The position numbers were made by a program, and so were the translations under genes. Of a DNA stretch of 64,000 bases, positions 1-17,469 are shown piece by piece; within the stretch, counting starts at the first letter, position 1; each line of letters begins with the position of its first letter. This DNA is from Hydractinia symbiolongicarpus. Its lineage: Eukaryota; Cnidaria; Hydrozoa; Anthoathecata; Hydractiniidae. Under the pieces are notes generated by a model. The model did no database searches. It was not told the origin of the DNA and saw only the letters and a program-made list of their open reading frames with translations. Where the stretch lies: positions 22,876,001-22,940,000 of the forward strand of contig NC_079876.1 of assembly GCF_029227915.1 (NCBI RefSeq), written 5' to 3'.

Positions 1-23
1 GAAGCAACGGCTGGTGGGTGGGA

Positions 24-142
24 CAATATTAAATCGTATTTCAATTTTATATTTATAAAACCTGAATTACATTGCGGCGATACGCGCCTTACGTAATTGG
101 GGAATTTTATTTCATATGAAATTTCCATACGATTTAATATTG
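24..142. repeat. Short inverted repeat beside the DIRS element
   Basis: A perfect 15-bp inverted repeat (CAATATTAAATCGTA at 24-38, its complement at 128-142) brackets about 90 bases. It lies outside the left terminal repeat of the DIRS element. It may be a tiny MITE or the relic of an element into which the DIRS copy inserted. No coding potential is seen in 1-149. Confidence 0.4.
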
Positions 143-149
143 GATAGTC

Positions 150-195
150 GAGCCCATTCTGCCTCATAATGGCACCCCAAGTGCCGCTCTGCCTC
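150..195 (+). repeat. DIRS left inverted terminal repeat
   Basis: These 46 bases match the reverse complement of 3363-3408 with one mismatch, near the ACTT/ACTC position. They mark the 3' side of the minus-strand DIRS element. Confidence 0.85.
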
Positions 196-210
196 AGTTC
201 AAAGCTTATT

Positions 211-1072
211 TTAAAACACCTTGTTCTGGTATATTTTAGCCTTATTCAAAATAGGTCTATGATAATGTTTTTGCCAGGTTGAAGATTTTGAAGACCATTG
301 TCCCCGATCAAGTATACTTTCCATGGACAAACCCATTCCCTTTGCTTTAGATGAAGATGCTGATCGACAGGAGTGTGCTGTGAAACGTTTGATGTCTACC
401 CCTGCGTTTTTAAGTACAGTCTTTATCAAACCTGCAATAGTACTACGAACCACTTCACGATAAAGTTTGACTGGACTTAGTAGCAATTGACATTGCTGGT
501 TACAACGCCAACCCTGGGATCTTACAATGTATTGGTTCAAGCAAGAAACAATGCACAATTTTTTGTTTTCTGAAAACTCATGATACTCAATTGTTGGTGG
601 GGGACTCCCTTTTTTCCGAGTTTTTGTTCTCTCAGAAAGTTCAAAAACGTACGAAGTTTGTATTTTAACCATGTAGCGGGTATCTAATAGTTTCAGTTCT
701 CATCCCCTGGAAGCTGAACATAATGCCAACAACATGACAGTTTTTAAAACTAATAGGCGATTTGTTAGATGTTCATTTTCCGACAAATTTCCTAAATAAG
801 ATAAGAGCTGTTGAACATCCCACACAAACACAAATCTGGGTTGTTGAGGTCTCTTATTTGCCACACCCATGGTTAATTCACACCCTCGGATGTTTGCCTA
901 CATAAAAACCATCAATAGGGGCATGAAATGCAGAGATAGCTGATCTGTATCCATTAGTAGTGCTATACTGAAACACCTGTTCGAACATTTCAGCTAAAAA
1001 ATTTAAAATATAATCCAAAGAACATTTAACGGGATCAACCGCTAAGCAACCTGGGTCTGGTTTCCAAGACAT
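211..1072 (-). pseudogene. DIRS tyrosine recombinase, broken by stops
   Basis: The minus-strand piece 878-1072 is the N-terminal SAM-like DNA-binding part (EMFEQVFQYSTTNGYRSAIS). The piece 211-672 is the catalytic C-terminal part, with AHSCRSASSSKAKGMGLS giving the HxxR box and then GQW and KHYHRP, where the nucleophilic Tyr is expected. A remnant of the first catalytic Arg region (CSASRG, then a stop, then EL) lies near 690-720. Stops between the pieces disable it. These enzymes integrate the circular DNA form of DIRS elements; this is family knowledge. Confidence 0.75.
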
Positions 1073-1153
1073 GTAACTCGGTACCTAATGAAAAAGTCTT
1101 GATGCAAATAGGTCTACGTCTGGTGTGCCCCACCTTTTGCATAGAGTCTTGAA

Positions 1154-2545
1154 TCATCGAGGATCTAGAAGCCATTCGCTCAAGTCCACTAAGTTTCTGT
1201 ACATCCAGTCTGCCTTCACATTCAGTTTCCATGGTAGATGTTCTGCTGTAATTGTGATCTCCTTGGATAATAGAAAAGTCCACAGGTCTCTTGATAACTG
1301 AATCAAGCGAGGGTCCTTGGTGCCCCCCATTTTCATTATATAAGCTAGCGCTGTCATATTGTCTATTTGAAAGTGAATATGTTCTAAGGGCATCATTTTG
1401 TAGAAAGTTAGTGTAGCTAGATAGACTGCCTTTATTTCTAAGATGTTGATGTGAAGGTTAGATTCTTGCAGATACCATTGCCCCCCTATATTCCTTCCCT
1501 GAAAAACTGCTCCCCAACCTTGTTTGGATGCATCTGTTTGGATTATTACCCCCTGGAGGGATTTTAATATTGATCTTCCCTGGGTCAGTGCCAAATTGTT
1601 CAGCCACCACCGGATTTCCCATAGAGCCTGTGGGTCTAAATGAACAACTGCCTGGTAACTTTTGTTTAATTGTAAAGCTTTTATCAAGCACTTTTGCATA
1701 TATCTTATCTGTAAGTTTGCTGGAATGACCGCTGGGGAGGTTAAGGATAGTTTGCCAACCAGACTGCTCAGTTCCCACACAGTTATTGAGGTTTTTTTCA
1801 GTACCTCTTTGCATTTCTCCTCTATTCTTTTCACTTTTTCTTGGGGCACGTTCATGCTCATGTTCATTGAATTTATCTCTACACCCAGGAAATTTATTGT
1901 TTGGACTGGCTCCAGAATAGACTTGGGAAAATTGATGACAAATCCCAAATTTTGTAGAAAAAAAATGAGAGTATCTCTTGCTTGAAACAATTTTTCCCTC
2001 GACTGGCTTTTCATTTTCATCAATTTGGTGAATATCACTAGAGCAACTTCCTTCTAATTTATTCGGAAGTTCTGAGGTATTTTTAGTTGTTTTGGTTGTT
2101 CCATGAAAGGAATCTGCAATCCCGAGACATACTCCAAAATTTCTGGGTCTTTTGTTAGTATTTCCCAGTTGTCTACAAAAAATTTTAGTCTTCCTGCCAA
2201 TGGGTAATTGATATTTTCGAGACTCAGCGTTTTGTTTTTAAGAAACAAATGCCTCACTGAGGGATGAACGTGTTGCAGATTCCTTAAAGGAATTATTTCT
2301 GGACATTTCAGGTTTATTGCTCTCAATGGAGTCAACCTGGTGAAGGTCTCCCTCAAATTTTGATTTCTTACCTCCAAGTCTTGGAATACTTGTCTGCTTG
2401 AAGTTACTAATTTGTTGTTGGTTGTGGCGTGGGGCCGGCTTAAAACGCCCCCATTGTTTTTTGTCCAATGAGGGCTCCCCTCGAAAGGGCCGTTTGAAAC
2501 TGTTTGTTCTTGAAGTCGATGATGAGGACTTTCTTGCCAAACCAT
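1154..2545 (-). pseudogene. DIRS reverse transcriptase/RNase H with the RT core deleted
   Basis: The 2054-2545 piece ends in the pre-palm segment (GRLKFFVDNWEILTKD, then the SGLQIPF signature). After one in-frame TAG at 2054-2056, the same frame continues with the region just downstream of the YxDD box (LVIFT, then NLGFVINFPKSILEPVQ). The fingers and palm, including YxDD, are absent: a deletion of roughly 150 codons. The RNase H domain is well preserved, with QTDASKQGWGAVF, LEIKAVYLATLTF and IDNMTALAYIMKMGG carrying its acidic residues. Further in-frame stops follow near 1154. It cannot encode an active polymerase. Confidence 0.8.
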
Positions 2546-3303
2546 AAACTTCTTTTGATTTCTTCTTTGTCTTTGCAGTATCGATTACGTGCTCCTGAAA
2601 TTTTTTCACAGATTGTCTTCTGTTGGAATTTCCAAAATTTGCGATTCGTCTTTCAACGTGACTTTCGCTTTCTTTTTGTCTGGCATAATAGCCGACAACA
2701 CATTTCATCTTCGGTGATATGAAACAGTATTAAAAGCTTGTCCCAATAACAGTACAATTTGCTCAACTGATTGAGATAGATCCTTCCAGGAAATTTCCTC
2801 AGGGTTTTCCCTTGATGCACCAAGTGACGCTTCAATTGCATACCATGTACGGCTCAAAGGCTCCAAAACATTGCGTATTTTTTGTTGGATTCGCTACAAT
2901 CCCTCATCCAAAATCAACTCAATACGTTTTCTGCTTTCTTCAAACAATTTGCAGAATATATCCAATTTTTTGGCTTGATGATATTTGTAGGAACTGCATT
3001 TTCATCCAGCACACTGTCTTTCAAGCCCCTGTCTAGGACGAAACGCTGCATGTATTTGTTAGCATACTCTGCTAGTTCAATAGGCAGTTCGTAATCATTC
3101 ATCCTCTCATCAGATAAAGCTTCAAACCGTTTTCGTTTAAAGCAAGGTTCGTAGTCATCAGTATCCTCTTGGATACTATGCTCTAGGGGACGTTTCTCCC
3201 CGACTTCGTGGTCTAAATCACCACTAGCTATTCTCCGAAGAAATTTCCGATAAAACGTTTCCATTATCTTCCATTGTGTTAGTCGGAATGATTGCTGAGA
3301 CAA
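2238..3303 (-). pseudogene. DIRS gag-like ORF1, frame-broken
   Basis: Three open pieces on the minus strand (2914-3303, 2653-2841, 2238-2708) look like the ORF1 product of DIRS elements. The first has a basic KRKRF patch and the segment LPIELAEYANKYMQRFVLD, like the ELxEYANKxF region I know from DIRS ORF1 proteins. The last is Ser/Lys/Arg-rich with KRPFRGEPSL, typical of the ORF1 tail. It overlaps the start of the pol piece in another frame. Frameshifts separate the pieces, so no full protein is made. The assignment rests on position and these motifs. Confidence 0.6.
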
Positions 3304-3362
3304 CTTTAGATAAAATTTTAAAAATAACTTTTGTCTGCTTCGCTTGCGAGAATAAGTCGAAA

Positions 3363-3408
3363 GAGGCAGAGCGGCACTCGGGGTGCCATTATGAGGCAGA
3401 ATGGGCTC
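3363..3408 (-). repeat. DIRS right inverted terminal repeat
   Basis: This is the mate of 150-195 (45 of 46 bases in inverted orientation). It marks the gag-proximal end of the element. Host sequence resumes at about 3409. Confidence 0.85.
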
Positions 3409-3885
3409 AATAAAATCAACAATTATATAGTATGAGGAAACAAGGATTGTATTGTTTTAATTTTAAAAGATAGAAACAGTCGGTTAGTCTTGTTTTGACA
3501 CGATGTTGATATTTTATTTTCAACTCAACAGTTAAGTCAGGCAAAAAAGTTTGTCTCGATTATTCAAATGTTGTTCAAGTGACTATAATGAACTAAAATG
3601 TTAACATTGCGTAATGGAATGATTGAAAAGTTAAATAATAATTACTGCGGTTGGTTATTTAAAATAATCCTGATTGCTTATCGCTTGCTTAAAAAAGCTT
3701 TTATTCTGTACACTGTAATTATGCTATTGAAGTTAATCGTTTACTTTTTTTCTCCTTGTTTTCTGCATAGTCGAAGTTAAACCACTGTAATTAGTTGTGT
3801 TGTGTATAAAAAAACATTCACATTTTCTGCGAGTCTAAATGCATCTACATAAAGTAAATATAAGTTTCTAAGAAGTATTTTCCTA
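3409..3885. other. Intergenic, upstream of the amine oxidase gene
   Basis: AT-rich sequence with no convincing gene. A 60-codon ORF at 3598-3780 has no recognisable features and ends without a splice site that fits the next exon. The promoter of the amine oxidase gene probably lies in or upstream of this stretch, but I see no clear TATA box. Confidence 0.5.
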
Positions 3886-3917
3886 ATGGCTGTTAAGACT
3901 GTTCAAGCAATAACGAG
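3886..3917 (+). CDS. Candidate first coding exon of the amine oxidase gene
   Basis: An ATG with G at +4 opens MAVKTVQAIT and stops two bases into the next codon, exactly at a GT (GTACAC). That phase fits the acceptor at 4239-4240, giving Arg-Asp-Val-Lys before the FAD fingerprint. With it the coding length becomes 1413 bases (470 residues plus stop), close to the family norm. If right, the protein lacks a signal peptide. The donor is weak, so an unseen upstream exon carrying a signal peptide remains possible. Confidence 0.4.
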
Positions 3918-4240
3918 GTACACTGTATACATTTTTTGTATGTATCAATGTGCCAATACTGACGTCAAAAAAATTCAAACGACGGATATTGTCTATCTTT
4001 TTCTGCTTAGTTGAACTTTTTCACATGCTTATCGACTAGTATATATATTAATCCTATTCTGAGAGTAGTAAGAATATAGGAAACATTTCTTCATCAGGTA
4101 CTGAAATAAAAATCTTGCAAGAGATTTTTATGTTTTTTATTTATCTATTCTAATTTGAAGATGTTTTAAAACAACTTGATTTCCTTTTTTAACTTTTTTA
4201 AAATTTAAATACGCTAATTTTTTTTTCGTACTTTCCATAG

Positions 4241-9871
<5,631 letters not shown>

Positions 9872-10724
9872 TTTTACTTAAGAACGAACATTCTTCCGTA
9901 TGTTGCTTGAGTTTGCGCTCGCGTTGCAAATGTGAATCAGGCTTTAGCAGGGATGAAGCTGTGAATTAATTTTTTTTTTTTTTAGCCAATTTTTATTAAA
10001 TTCAGTAATATTTCAGTATTCTAGGCTTTTGTTAAATGTAATCTGTAAATAATTAGTGACTATTAACATGGAAACTATCTGGCAAAGAAGATTCACGCAT
10101 AAGCCAGAAGATTCAGAAAATGATGACAATATACTGGATTTGCAAATGAAAGTTTCCCACCTTGCTTTTTTATGCTACCTTAATGCCTCAATCAAAGGTC
10201 ACTCTTAAATAACCGCTTTCATAAAAAAGCGCCCAAAGAAGGACGAAAAATATTAATCCGCCCCCTCAATAACTTTTCATAGGGTTGTTCAAATTGAATC
10301 AAACGTGTCCAAATTATGCAAAATGATTTTTCTTAATAAAAAAAAGTTGCATTGCAAGTTTCAAGTTCTAAAGATAATTTTAACTTTAATTTTTGCACTT
10401 GCCATCTGAGCATTCTCCGTTGCGCTTATATTGAGCGGCTTTGTAATTTGAGACGATTCGATGCAAGCAAAACAGTAGTAACGTGATATTAAACGTAAAA
10501 CAACAGATGTTTACAAAAGTTTACGGAACCTTGCTGAATTTTATACACTCTCTCAGGTTTTCGTAGGTAGAAAAGTAGGATGACATAGGGTGAAATAGCA
10601 ATTTTTGAAATTCAAGCAGATGTTAATAGTAATAGATCCAAAAGCCACTGAGATTAATTTTTTAAGTATATTTTCTTTAAAAAAAGTTTGACCAATTTTA
10701 AATAAATTGTTTTTTAAATAATTT

Positions 10725-10753
10725 TATTTGACTTCTGTCACAGAAGTCAAATA
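10725..10753. repeat. Perfect 13-bp hairpin
   Basis: TATTTGACTTCTG, a 3-base TCA loop and the exact complement form a 29-base hairpin. It may be a foldback remnant of a transposon end. No poly-U tract or gene context suggests a terminator. Confidence 0.6.
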
Positions 10754-11694
10754 GTGGTCTCTTGCTTAGATTTGATACCTACAAGAATGAGTGCACATTG
10801 AGTGTTCATTGTTCTTAACGGAAAATCAAATCATTTCGTCGCAGGGAAAGTGGTCCATACAACATAAGTGTAATAAAACGTTAGAACAAAAAACTTTCTT
10901 TATTAAACAATGCGTGTTACCCACGGCAACAGCTTTTTCCCTCAAGAAACATAAAAATAATAGACACAGGGGAGCGAATCACAAAGTTGGCTAGTTCCAT
11001 TTATAAGGAAAATAAATGCTCCGTCTACATAAATCACTCATAAGTAAGATAATTATATTCAAGCTTAACCTTTTGTAACTTCCAAAGTAATAGGTAAACT
11101 TCCTGAAGTAACTTAGAAGATGATAAGCATTTGTAAATAGCTACTAAAAAAGTATTTCGCAACTTTGGAGCTGCAAAATTTATTTATTTAACTTTATGCG
11201 TATGTGTGCCTGTTCCATGTGACTGTTAATTAAATAAAGTTCTGGAATTGAGTTTATTGTCACCTTTCTGACTCGTGTTTGCTTACAGCTTGCTGTTATT
11301 TTTAAAATGCCTCTCGCTCGTCCCAGACCATGTAACTATGACTATTGTTACCGTATCGCTGCTAACAATTAGAATGACGTCATGCCAACCTCATAATTTT
11401 GCAAGAAAGAGGCTTTGCATTATTATTACTAGTTTTTTTCGTGAAAATGTTCTTTTCGGCATAAAGTTCGCGCAGCAAATTCAAATTTTATTATCATCTG
11501 ATTTCCTTGCTCAATTGCTATGAAATTTTTTGGACTATTAATATTTTTATGATTGGGACCCTAAAAAAATTGTGATTCCATCTTATGATGACGTCACGAT
11601 TTATTAGGCATTACTCAAAACCACCATATTAAACTTAGGAAAATAATGTTGTTACTTTAGTTCTTTTGTCTCATACTACAAATTTATTTTATAA

Positions 11695-11817
11695 GTGTAT
11701 CCTTGTGTGTATCCTTGTGTGTATCCCTGTGTGTGTATCCCGTGAGTGTAACCCTGTGTGTATCCTTGTGTGTATCCCTGTGTGTGTATCCCTGTGTGTA
11801 TCCCCGTGTGTATCCCG
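11695..11817. repeat. Tandem GTGTATCC(C/T)T minisatellite
   Basis: Roughly ten units of 10-14 bases based on GTGTATCCYTGT are repeated. The short ORFs on both strands through this stretch are consequences of the repeat. Confidence 0.85.
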
Positions 11818-14150
11818 GAGGTGCAAAAAAATCATACCAAATAGGGTTAAACTACTCTTTCTAAATCTTTCCACGTATTTCTCTTTCATTACTAATCAAA
11901 ATAGTAATTAAACTGTTAAAAATCTCTGACAAATTGGGAAACGAAAGTTGACAAATAAAGAAAAGAATTTCCCTCTCACAATTTATACTACTAATTTACA
12001 CAAACTTTTTCACAAAATACATCAAAACTTTAGAAGAAAATGTTCGGGAAAGTCAAGTTGTCGTCTTCTAAACGTAGGTAAGTGCTTTTCTACAATCAAA
12101 AAATATTGCACTTGCACAGAATGTCTCTTCAACAACCACTTGAGACTGGTATGCACTTGATTAGTAATTATAAACAATTATCTATTATTGAGTTATCTCA
12201 ACGACCATGAACAACGACAACGATTGCGACGACTGCGACATTGAAAACAACAAAAATAACGACAGCTACAACGGCAGGGACAATAAAATCAACTAAACAT
12301 CACAACAACCACACACACAATAACTAACGACAACAAAAAAATAAATGAATAAATAAGTAAATAAGAATAGAAAGAAACAATTCAAGGGACGTGCAATTTC
12401 TTTCTTCACCATATTATCTGTTGACCTAATTCTGCAACAACATCAATTTCCTAAGGAACAACAGATCGAAACTTGCAACAATAATAAAATTCAAATTGTG
12501 GTATTTTAATTAGTTCAGGCTAATTTTATAAAGCTAGTTTAAAAAGAAGCTTTATCAAAATTTTCTGTTGATGATATTTCAAGATTATAAGGTCGATTTG
12601 TTTTACTTTAAAAACAGGTTAGTTTATCTAGTGTTATTATTTTCTTCTCCTTCTTTCGTTTTAACTTTTCTCAATACCGTCATTATATCATTTTATTATA
12701 TTTACTATATCACTTCACGTTATACACTACGAGGAACGAGGAACACAATAGTTGTAGCTAGTTACAAAGTTGAGATGTCGATAAGCACTCTATAATCATG
12801 GACAAAATATAATGAAACAGAACGGATAATTTTAAATTTAGTCGCCCCAAGTCATCATATTAGTTGTTTCTATATTATAGTCGCGTATTTTGATATTGCG
12901 AAGTTCACATGTTAAGAACTTCGGATCTTGATTATTTGGTTTAATCCATACTCTGAAATCTGCTAATTGTTGCTGACATCAGAACAACCATTTTTCCGCC
13001 TTTTGCGACTTTCGTATATCCCGTTTTACATTACATTTTACATGACCATTTCACCTTTTTGGCCCTGTTGATAAATAACGAAAAAACTGGCTGCGTTTCA
13101 TTAATTTCGTAGCTAGAGTGCTTTTAGTTATTCGTATTTAATGATGATATGTGATGATATATAGCATTATTTTCTTATTTAATTTGTTTGACCGGAAATA
13201 AGAGCCTTATTGTCTACGTAATCTCTTCAAGACTTAGGACGCTATTCAAGAATATAAAATTTAGTGAGTTCACTAATTTTGTCTATGATTGTAGCCAGGT
13301 CGCTTTTGAGCTATTTATTTGTATTTAAAGATGATATATAACAATAAAGATCTCAACATGCTTATGTTAGCAGCGGCAATAAATCATTAAAATAATTTAT
13401 ATAGCTGCGTGATCTGAGACGTGTATTAGAAACTTCAAAATGACTTCAAAATGACACCATGATGTAAATAAACACAAGACAGAACAGTGAGTAAAAAATC
13501 AACCATAGACCTTTATCAACATAATATAACTTTGTATACGGAATATATTGCGATAAAAGAATTAAATTTTCAGCTCCGAAATTCCGAAATATTTTATCAG
13601 GCAGCTAAACTAGCTATTTGCACTTTTATACTCGCATATTATCTATAACATATGTCGTTTAAGAAAAAATTATAGTTTTCCTTTTGACATTCACATTCCG
13701 TATTAAAACATATTAGTTATGCTGCTAGAATTGGAACTAGAGCTTTTCAAACGCAGGTTATATCTCTTGTGCTACATAAAATATGAAATTTATCTTTTAT
13801 CCTCACAAAGGTTACGAGGTGCCCTAGACGTTTTTGTTGCACGTTGATGGTATTAACAGCTAGAATTCTTGCTCATTTTAGTACTAAAGGAAGGTGCAAG
13901 GTGCAGGTGTGGTGTCCTGCCATTTTATTTTCAAATTGATGTTTTTTGCCCTTTTAAAACCAATTCGTTGCACAAATTTAATTGAGTTTTAATGGCGTTT
14001 CCAATAATCTAGAATTGCTAATTTTCAAAATATTTTCTTCGCCCAAGCCAAACTAAATGTAAGACCCTCATCTAGAACAAATTGCCGCCTACAATACCGT
14101 GTCGAGACAGGCACGGGTTCTGCAGAAAATTTAGTTGGAGGGCTAAGAAT

Positions 14151-16187
14151 AGACCTATTTCAATATCCATTTCCATTCCGCAAAATACACAGCCGGAATA
14201 GACGTACTAACATGAAAACGAGGTTAGTTTAGAGACAATTTCAATTTTCCAGCGAAGTGATGCACGCTGTTTACCTTTATTATTTCTCAAATTAACTTGT
14301 CAAGTAGGCAAACTATGAACTTTTGGTAAAAGAAATAGAAATTGGCATTTATTTTATACCCCATTGGGCTTATTAAAGTTGCTGGTTTATGTTTTTTTAC
14401 TAGTGTTTAGCTAGCTCAGGTTGATTGGTTTGGATTTTATATATACTACTAGTTAGCTAGTTGGAGCTTTAAACAATGTTGTTGACATATATATACACTT
14501 TATTCTTTGTTATTGGATATCTTTTATTTTTTAAAACATCTGTAAATAACATTATGACTTGGCTATCCTAAGCATGTTGGGTTGGTGGTATTCGGCTGAA
14601 TACTGGTCTTCATGTTATATATTCAACAAATTGTAATAAGAGCAATGCAATCACCCGATTATTTAAAGATTATGGTCTGTAAGAATGTTACAGTTGCAGC
14701 TACAGAAAATTGTTGTTGTTTTACAAATTCACAAATTGTTCTGCCAATGAGTATTGCCAGTAATATTATTTCTATAAGTATTGCCAGATTGTTCTTCCAT
14801 GTCAGGTATAACTATGGGTATTTTAATTTAATTGTACCTAAACACAAACAACAACTTATGGAAAAATATTTTGTTAAAGGATGCTCTTCTGATAGAATTC
14901 TGATAGAATTACCATAAAAACTTTTCTGTATTATACTTCTTGAGTTTCTGAATTTAAGCATTCTACTACTGTAAAAGGCCAATAGATTTTTATAAAGAAA
15001 ACTATGTACTTTAATCAAATAATAATAAATAGGCATTTATTTTTTTTATTTTTTTTATTTTTATTTTTATTTTTATTTTTTTTAGGGGGGGGGGGGCGAT
15101 TTCTTTAAAAGCTAAGAGAATTATAAATGAGTAAACCGGTCACGATTTGTTTCAAGTCACACGTTGTTTCAATGCACTCACTTAGATATGTTTAATACTC
15201 GATCGATTTACCACAATAACTTAACCAGATGGCCTAAGAAAGTTAAGAAAGTTTTAGATATATATAGACGGCCTTACAATTAATAAATGGATTTTCCTTT
15301 TTTTTGTTGACGATAACACAGACAACAACCTTACAAGTTTAACACTGTGATTAATAAATAGAGGCCTAATCTTGCTTTGTCAAGTTAATTTCAAAGAGAA
15401 TAAGAACAATTTTAAGAACCCTGAACCTATTTTCTTGGAGAAGAGAGCAACACTACACCTACTAAATATTTTCAAAGATTGATAAGCCTACAATACTAAT
15501 ATGATTATGAAAAGTCAAACCGAAAAAATAAAAAAATTGGGAATACTAAGTACACTGGGTTGAGCTAAAAATATGTTTATTAGAAATGTATACTAAACGC
15601 AATGGTTAAAGCATATTTAGCAGGGGAGTGTGACAATAATAACGATACATAGCTGGACACCACACCATCTGTGTGTGCATAGCTAGCTAGCTGTAACATC
15701 CTACCTATAATATCTGGCAAGGATGAAAAGCTTGGTAACTTTTTTAGGAAAATAATTATAGCCTATATAATTATAATATATAAAAATTATAGTTATATAA
15801 GTTATAAAGTTTCAGTAAACTAGGTAAACATTTTAGGCCTTACAGTATATAATATAAACTTTTTGGAGGAGTAAGAAACGAGGCGTTTGTTGGCTATAGC
15901 TAGCTAGCCAACATTAAAGTTGCCATAAATACACACGTATTATTAATAAATATTCATAATTTTTGTCACACTACCATTATTAATACCCTCGATATACTTT
16001 TATTCACTACAATTGTTTTAATATGGCAGTTAAAAATTATAAAACCAACATTTGTTGATAACTAATGTCAGAACAGCTTGTAAACAACTTGGCATCCTGA
16101 ACTTTATCTAAACTAACCTCGTTTTCATGCAATGTTTTCATTTTCGCCAACAAACATGAACATGAAAAGGCGATATTGAAATAGGTC
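14151..16187. mobile_element. Non-autonomous DNA transposon with long terminal inverted repeats, copy 1
   Basis: The left end reads AGACCTATTTCAATATCC and the right end is its inverse (GATATTGAAATAGGTC). Subterminal segments are also inverted: CATGAAAACGAGGTTAGTTT at about 14210 and its complement at about 16112, then a GTTGTTTAC-like segment. The inverted repeats extend imperfectly for about 100 bases. No transposase ORF is seen in the 2-kb interior, which has (TTTTTA)n and G-tract low complexity near 15040-15095. It is related to the element at 17862-20108. Confidence 0.6.
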
Positions 16188-16449
16188 AATTTAATTCCAA
16201 GTCTCCTTGGTATGTGAGATTCCTGGATCGATTTACCTAAATAAAGTTATGAGGTAATAATTGCCATCTGAATCATCGTAATTAAGGTATTAACACAGGA
16301 AATCTGTCTTAATTTCTCAATTATAATTATTCTTTGGCTAAACAGACCAGCTCTATACAGCGTAATAAAATCAGTTACTATAAAACTATTTTTAAAATAT
16401 AATGTCAAATACATACACAATTTTTCTTCTCTAATTTAGAAGAAGCAAC
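16188..16449. other. Short spacer before the small membrane-protein ORF
   Basis: AT-rich. It ends in a pyrimidine-rich tract and an AG at 16439-16440, which could be a splice acceptor in the 5' UTR of the following ORF. Confidence 0.35.
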
Positions 16450-16791
16450 ATGACAAAGTTCCAACAAGACGAAGAAGTTCCATTCATTGTTCAATCTTTA
16501 GGCCCAGCCATATCAATTTGCACACTTATCGTCAGCATAGGACCATATATAACCCTTTACTATTTCCATATCACTGTTATGACATTTACCTTCTTTTTAA
16601 TATTTACTCAGCTTTTCTCATCCTTTGGGAAAAAAGATGATGAGGTAGAAAGAATAATCAGCGAAGCTATGTCGGTTAGACGTTCAATTCACGAACAAAC
16701 GTTAAAAAGAAAGAGTATATTTGATGCTGGAGTGGATAAGGATCGAAAACAACTAGCTAAAGTAGCGAGAGAAACACGAATCGTTCATTAA
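16450..16791 (+). CDS. Hypothetical small membrane protein
   Basis: This 113-residue ORF is one of the few in this stretch with protein-like composition. Residues about 10-33 and 36-56 are two hydrophobic segments separated by a short turn, consistent with a membrane hairpin. The rest (about 60-113) is charged and probably helical, with DDEVERIISEAMSVRR and a basic KRKSIFDAGVDKDRKQL part, and no Cys after residue 24. It sits between two transposon-like elements (ending 16187, starting 17862). A possible splice acceptor lies at 16440 and an AATAAA at about 16851. I do not recognise the family. It could be the last exon of a gene whose upstream part lies elsewhere, or a chance ORF. Confidence 0.4.
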   Translation: MTKFQQDEEVPFIVQSLGPAISICTLIVSIGPYITLYYFHITVMTFTFFLIFTQLFSSFGKKDDEVERIISEAMSVRRSIHEQTLKRKSIFDAGVDKDRKQLAKVARETRIVH

Positions 16792-17341
16792 ACTAACAGC
16801 AAATTTAAAGAAAAATTATAACCGTCGAAGACAGAATCAACTGCCAACAAAATAAATATTTCTTGCTTACTTACACTTTTTTTTTTGTTGTTAAAATAAA
16901 CAATGCAGATTTGTCCTAATAAAATTTTAGAGCATTTGCAAAATTCAAATAAAATTTTTTTAAAGAAATAATTCTGATGAATATTGAAAGAGAAGAAGGC
17001 ACAAGTTTTTAATTTTCGGACCTTGTCTGGGTTCAATTTTTTTAGAATAAATGAGTATCCCATCCCTACAAAATATTATTAGGCCGAGATTTAGATTACT
17101 ACTATGATTTAGATTATTACTAATTACCTGAGAACGACGTTTAGCCTGTACGGAGATATATTTTCATAGGTATAGTAAAAAATCTTTAGAAAACAATCCT
17201 GGTTTCTACACGCCCAAACAAAGTAGCTATTGGTAAATAAATACAAGTTTTTTATCTATTTTTTCCGAGAAATGTTACCTTAGGTTAGCGTATCGACCGC
17301 GGGTAATAATTCTTGGTATATAAACAAAACAGTTTTTATTG
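16792..17341. other. 3' flank of the small ORF, no gene seen
   Basis: It contains an AATAAA near 16851 that could serve the ORF ending at 16791. It is otherwise AT-rich, with no supported gene. Confidence 0.4.
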
Positions 17342-17469
17342 TCTCTATAATAATAGCCGTATTCCGTCTGTCTGTTCGTGCGTCAAAAGCGACTCCTGTT
17401 ACGGAAACACGAAATGCAATATATAAAGGACGGGCGATCCCGTGGATTCTTCCACGGGCTAACGAATAG
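17342..17469 (+). mobile_element. Mini Helitron-like element
   Basis: It starts TCTCTATAATAATAGCCG, has a GTCTGTCTGTTCGTG segment, and ends with a strong hairpin (CCCGTGGA, loop, TCCACGGG) about 10 bases before ATAG followed by T. This is the smallest copy (128 bp) of the family seen at 35.3, 46.4-48.7 and 57-61.7 kb. The terminal CTAG is mutated to ATAG. Confidence 0.6.

Larger units (their letters stand above)
150..3408 (-). mobile_element. DIRS-like tyrosine-recombinase retrotransposon, internally deleted
   Basis: Reading on the minus strand from 3303 down to 211, the order is gag-like segment, reverse transcriptase/RNase H, then tyrosine recombinase, which is the DIRS order. The element is bounded by 46-bp inverted terminal repeats (150-195 and 3363-3408) instead of LTRs. 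At about 3.26 kb it is shorter than typical DIRS elements of 5-6 kb, mainly because the reverse-transcriptase core is missing. Several stops and frame changes show it is dead. DIRS elements replicate through a circular intermediate integrated by the recombinase; that is family knowledge, not visible here. Confidence 0.85.
9872..14150. other. Intergenic, AT-rich, with short repeats
   Basis: This follows the amine oxidase stop codon, and the 3' UTR ends somewhere in its first few hundred bases. I see a perfect hairpin (10725-10753), a TGTATCC tandem repeat (11695-11817) and an A/C-rich low-complexity stretch (about 12195-12330). Several ORFs of 60-80 codons look like chance. No recognisable gene is present. 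Confidence 0.55.

Noticed and set aside
2504-3094. Plus-strand ORFs within the DIRS element
   Set aside because: Shadows of the minus-strand gag and pol frames.
11689-11911. Cys/Val-rich repetitive ORF on plus and Thr/His-rich one on minus
   Set aside because: Both arise from the TGTATCC tandem repeat.
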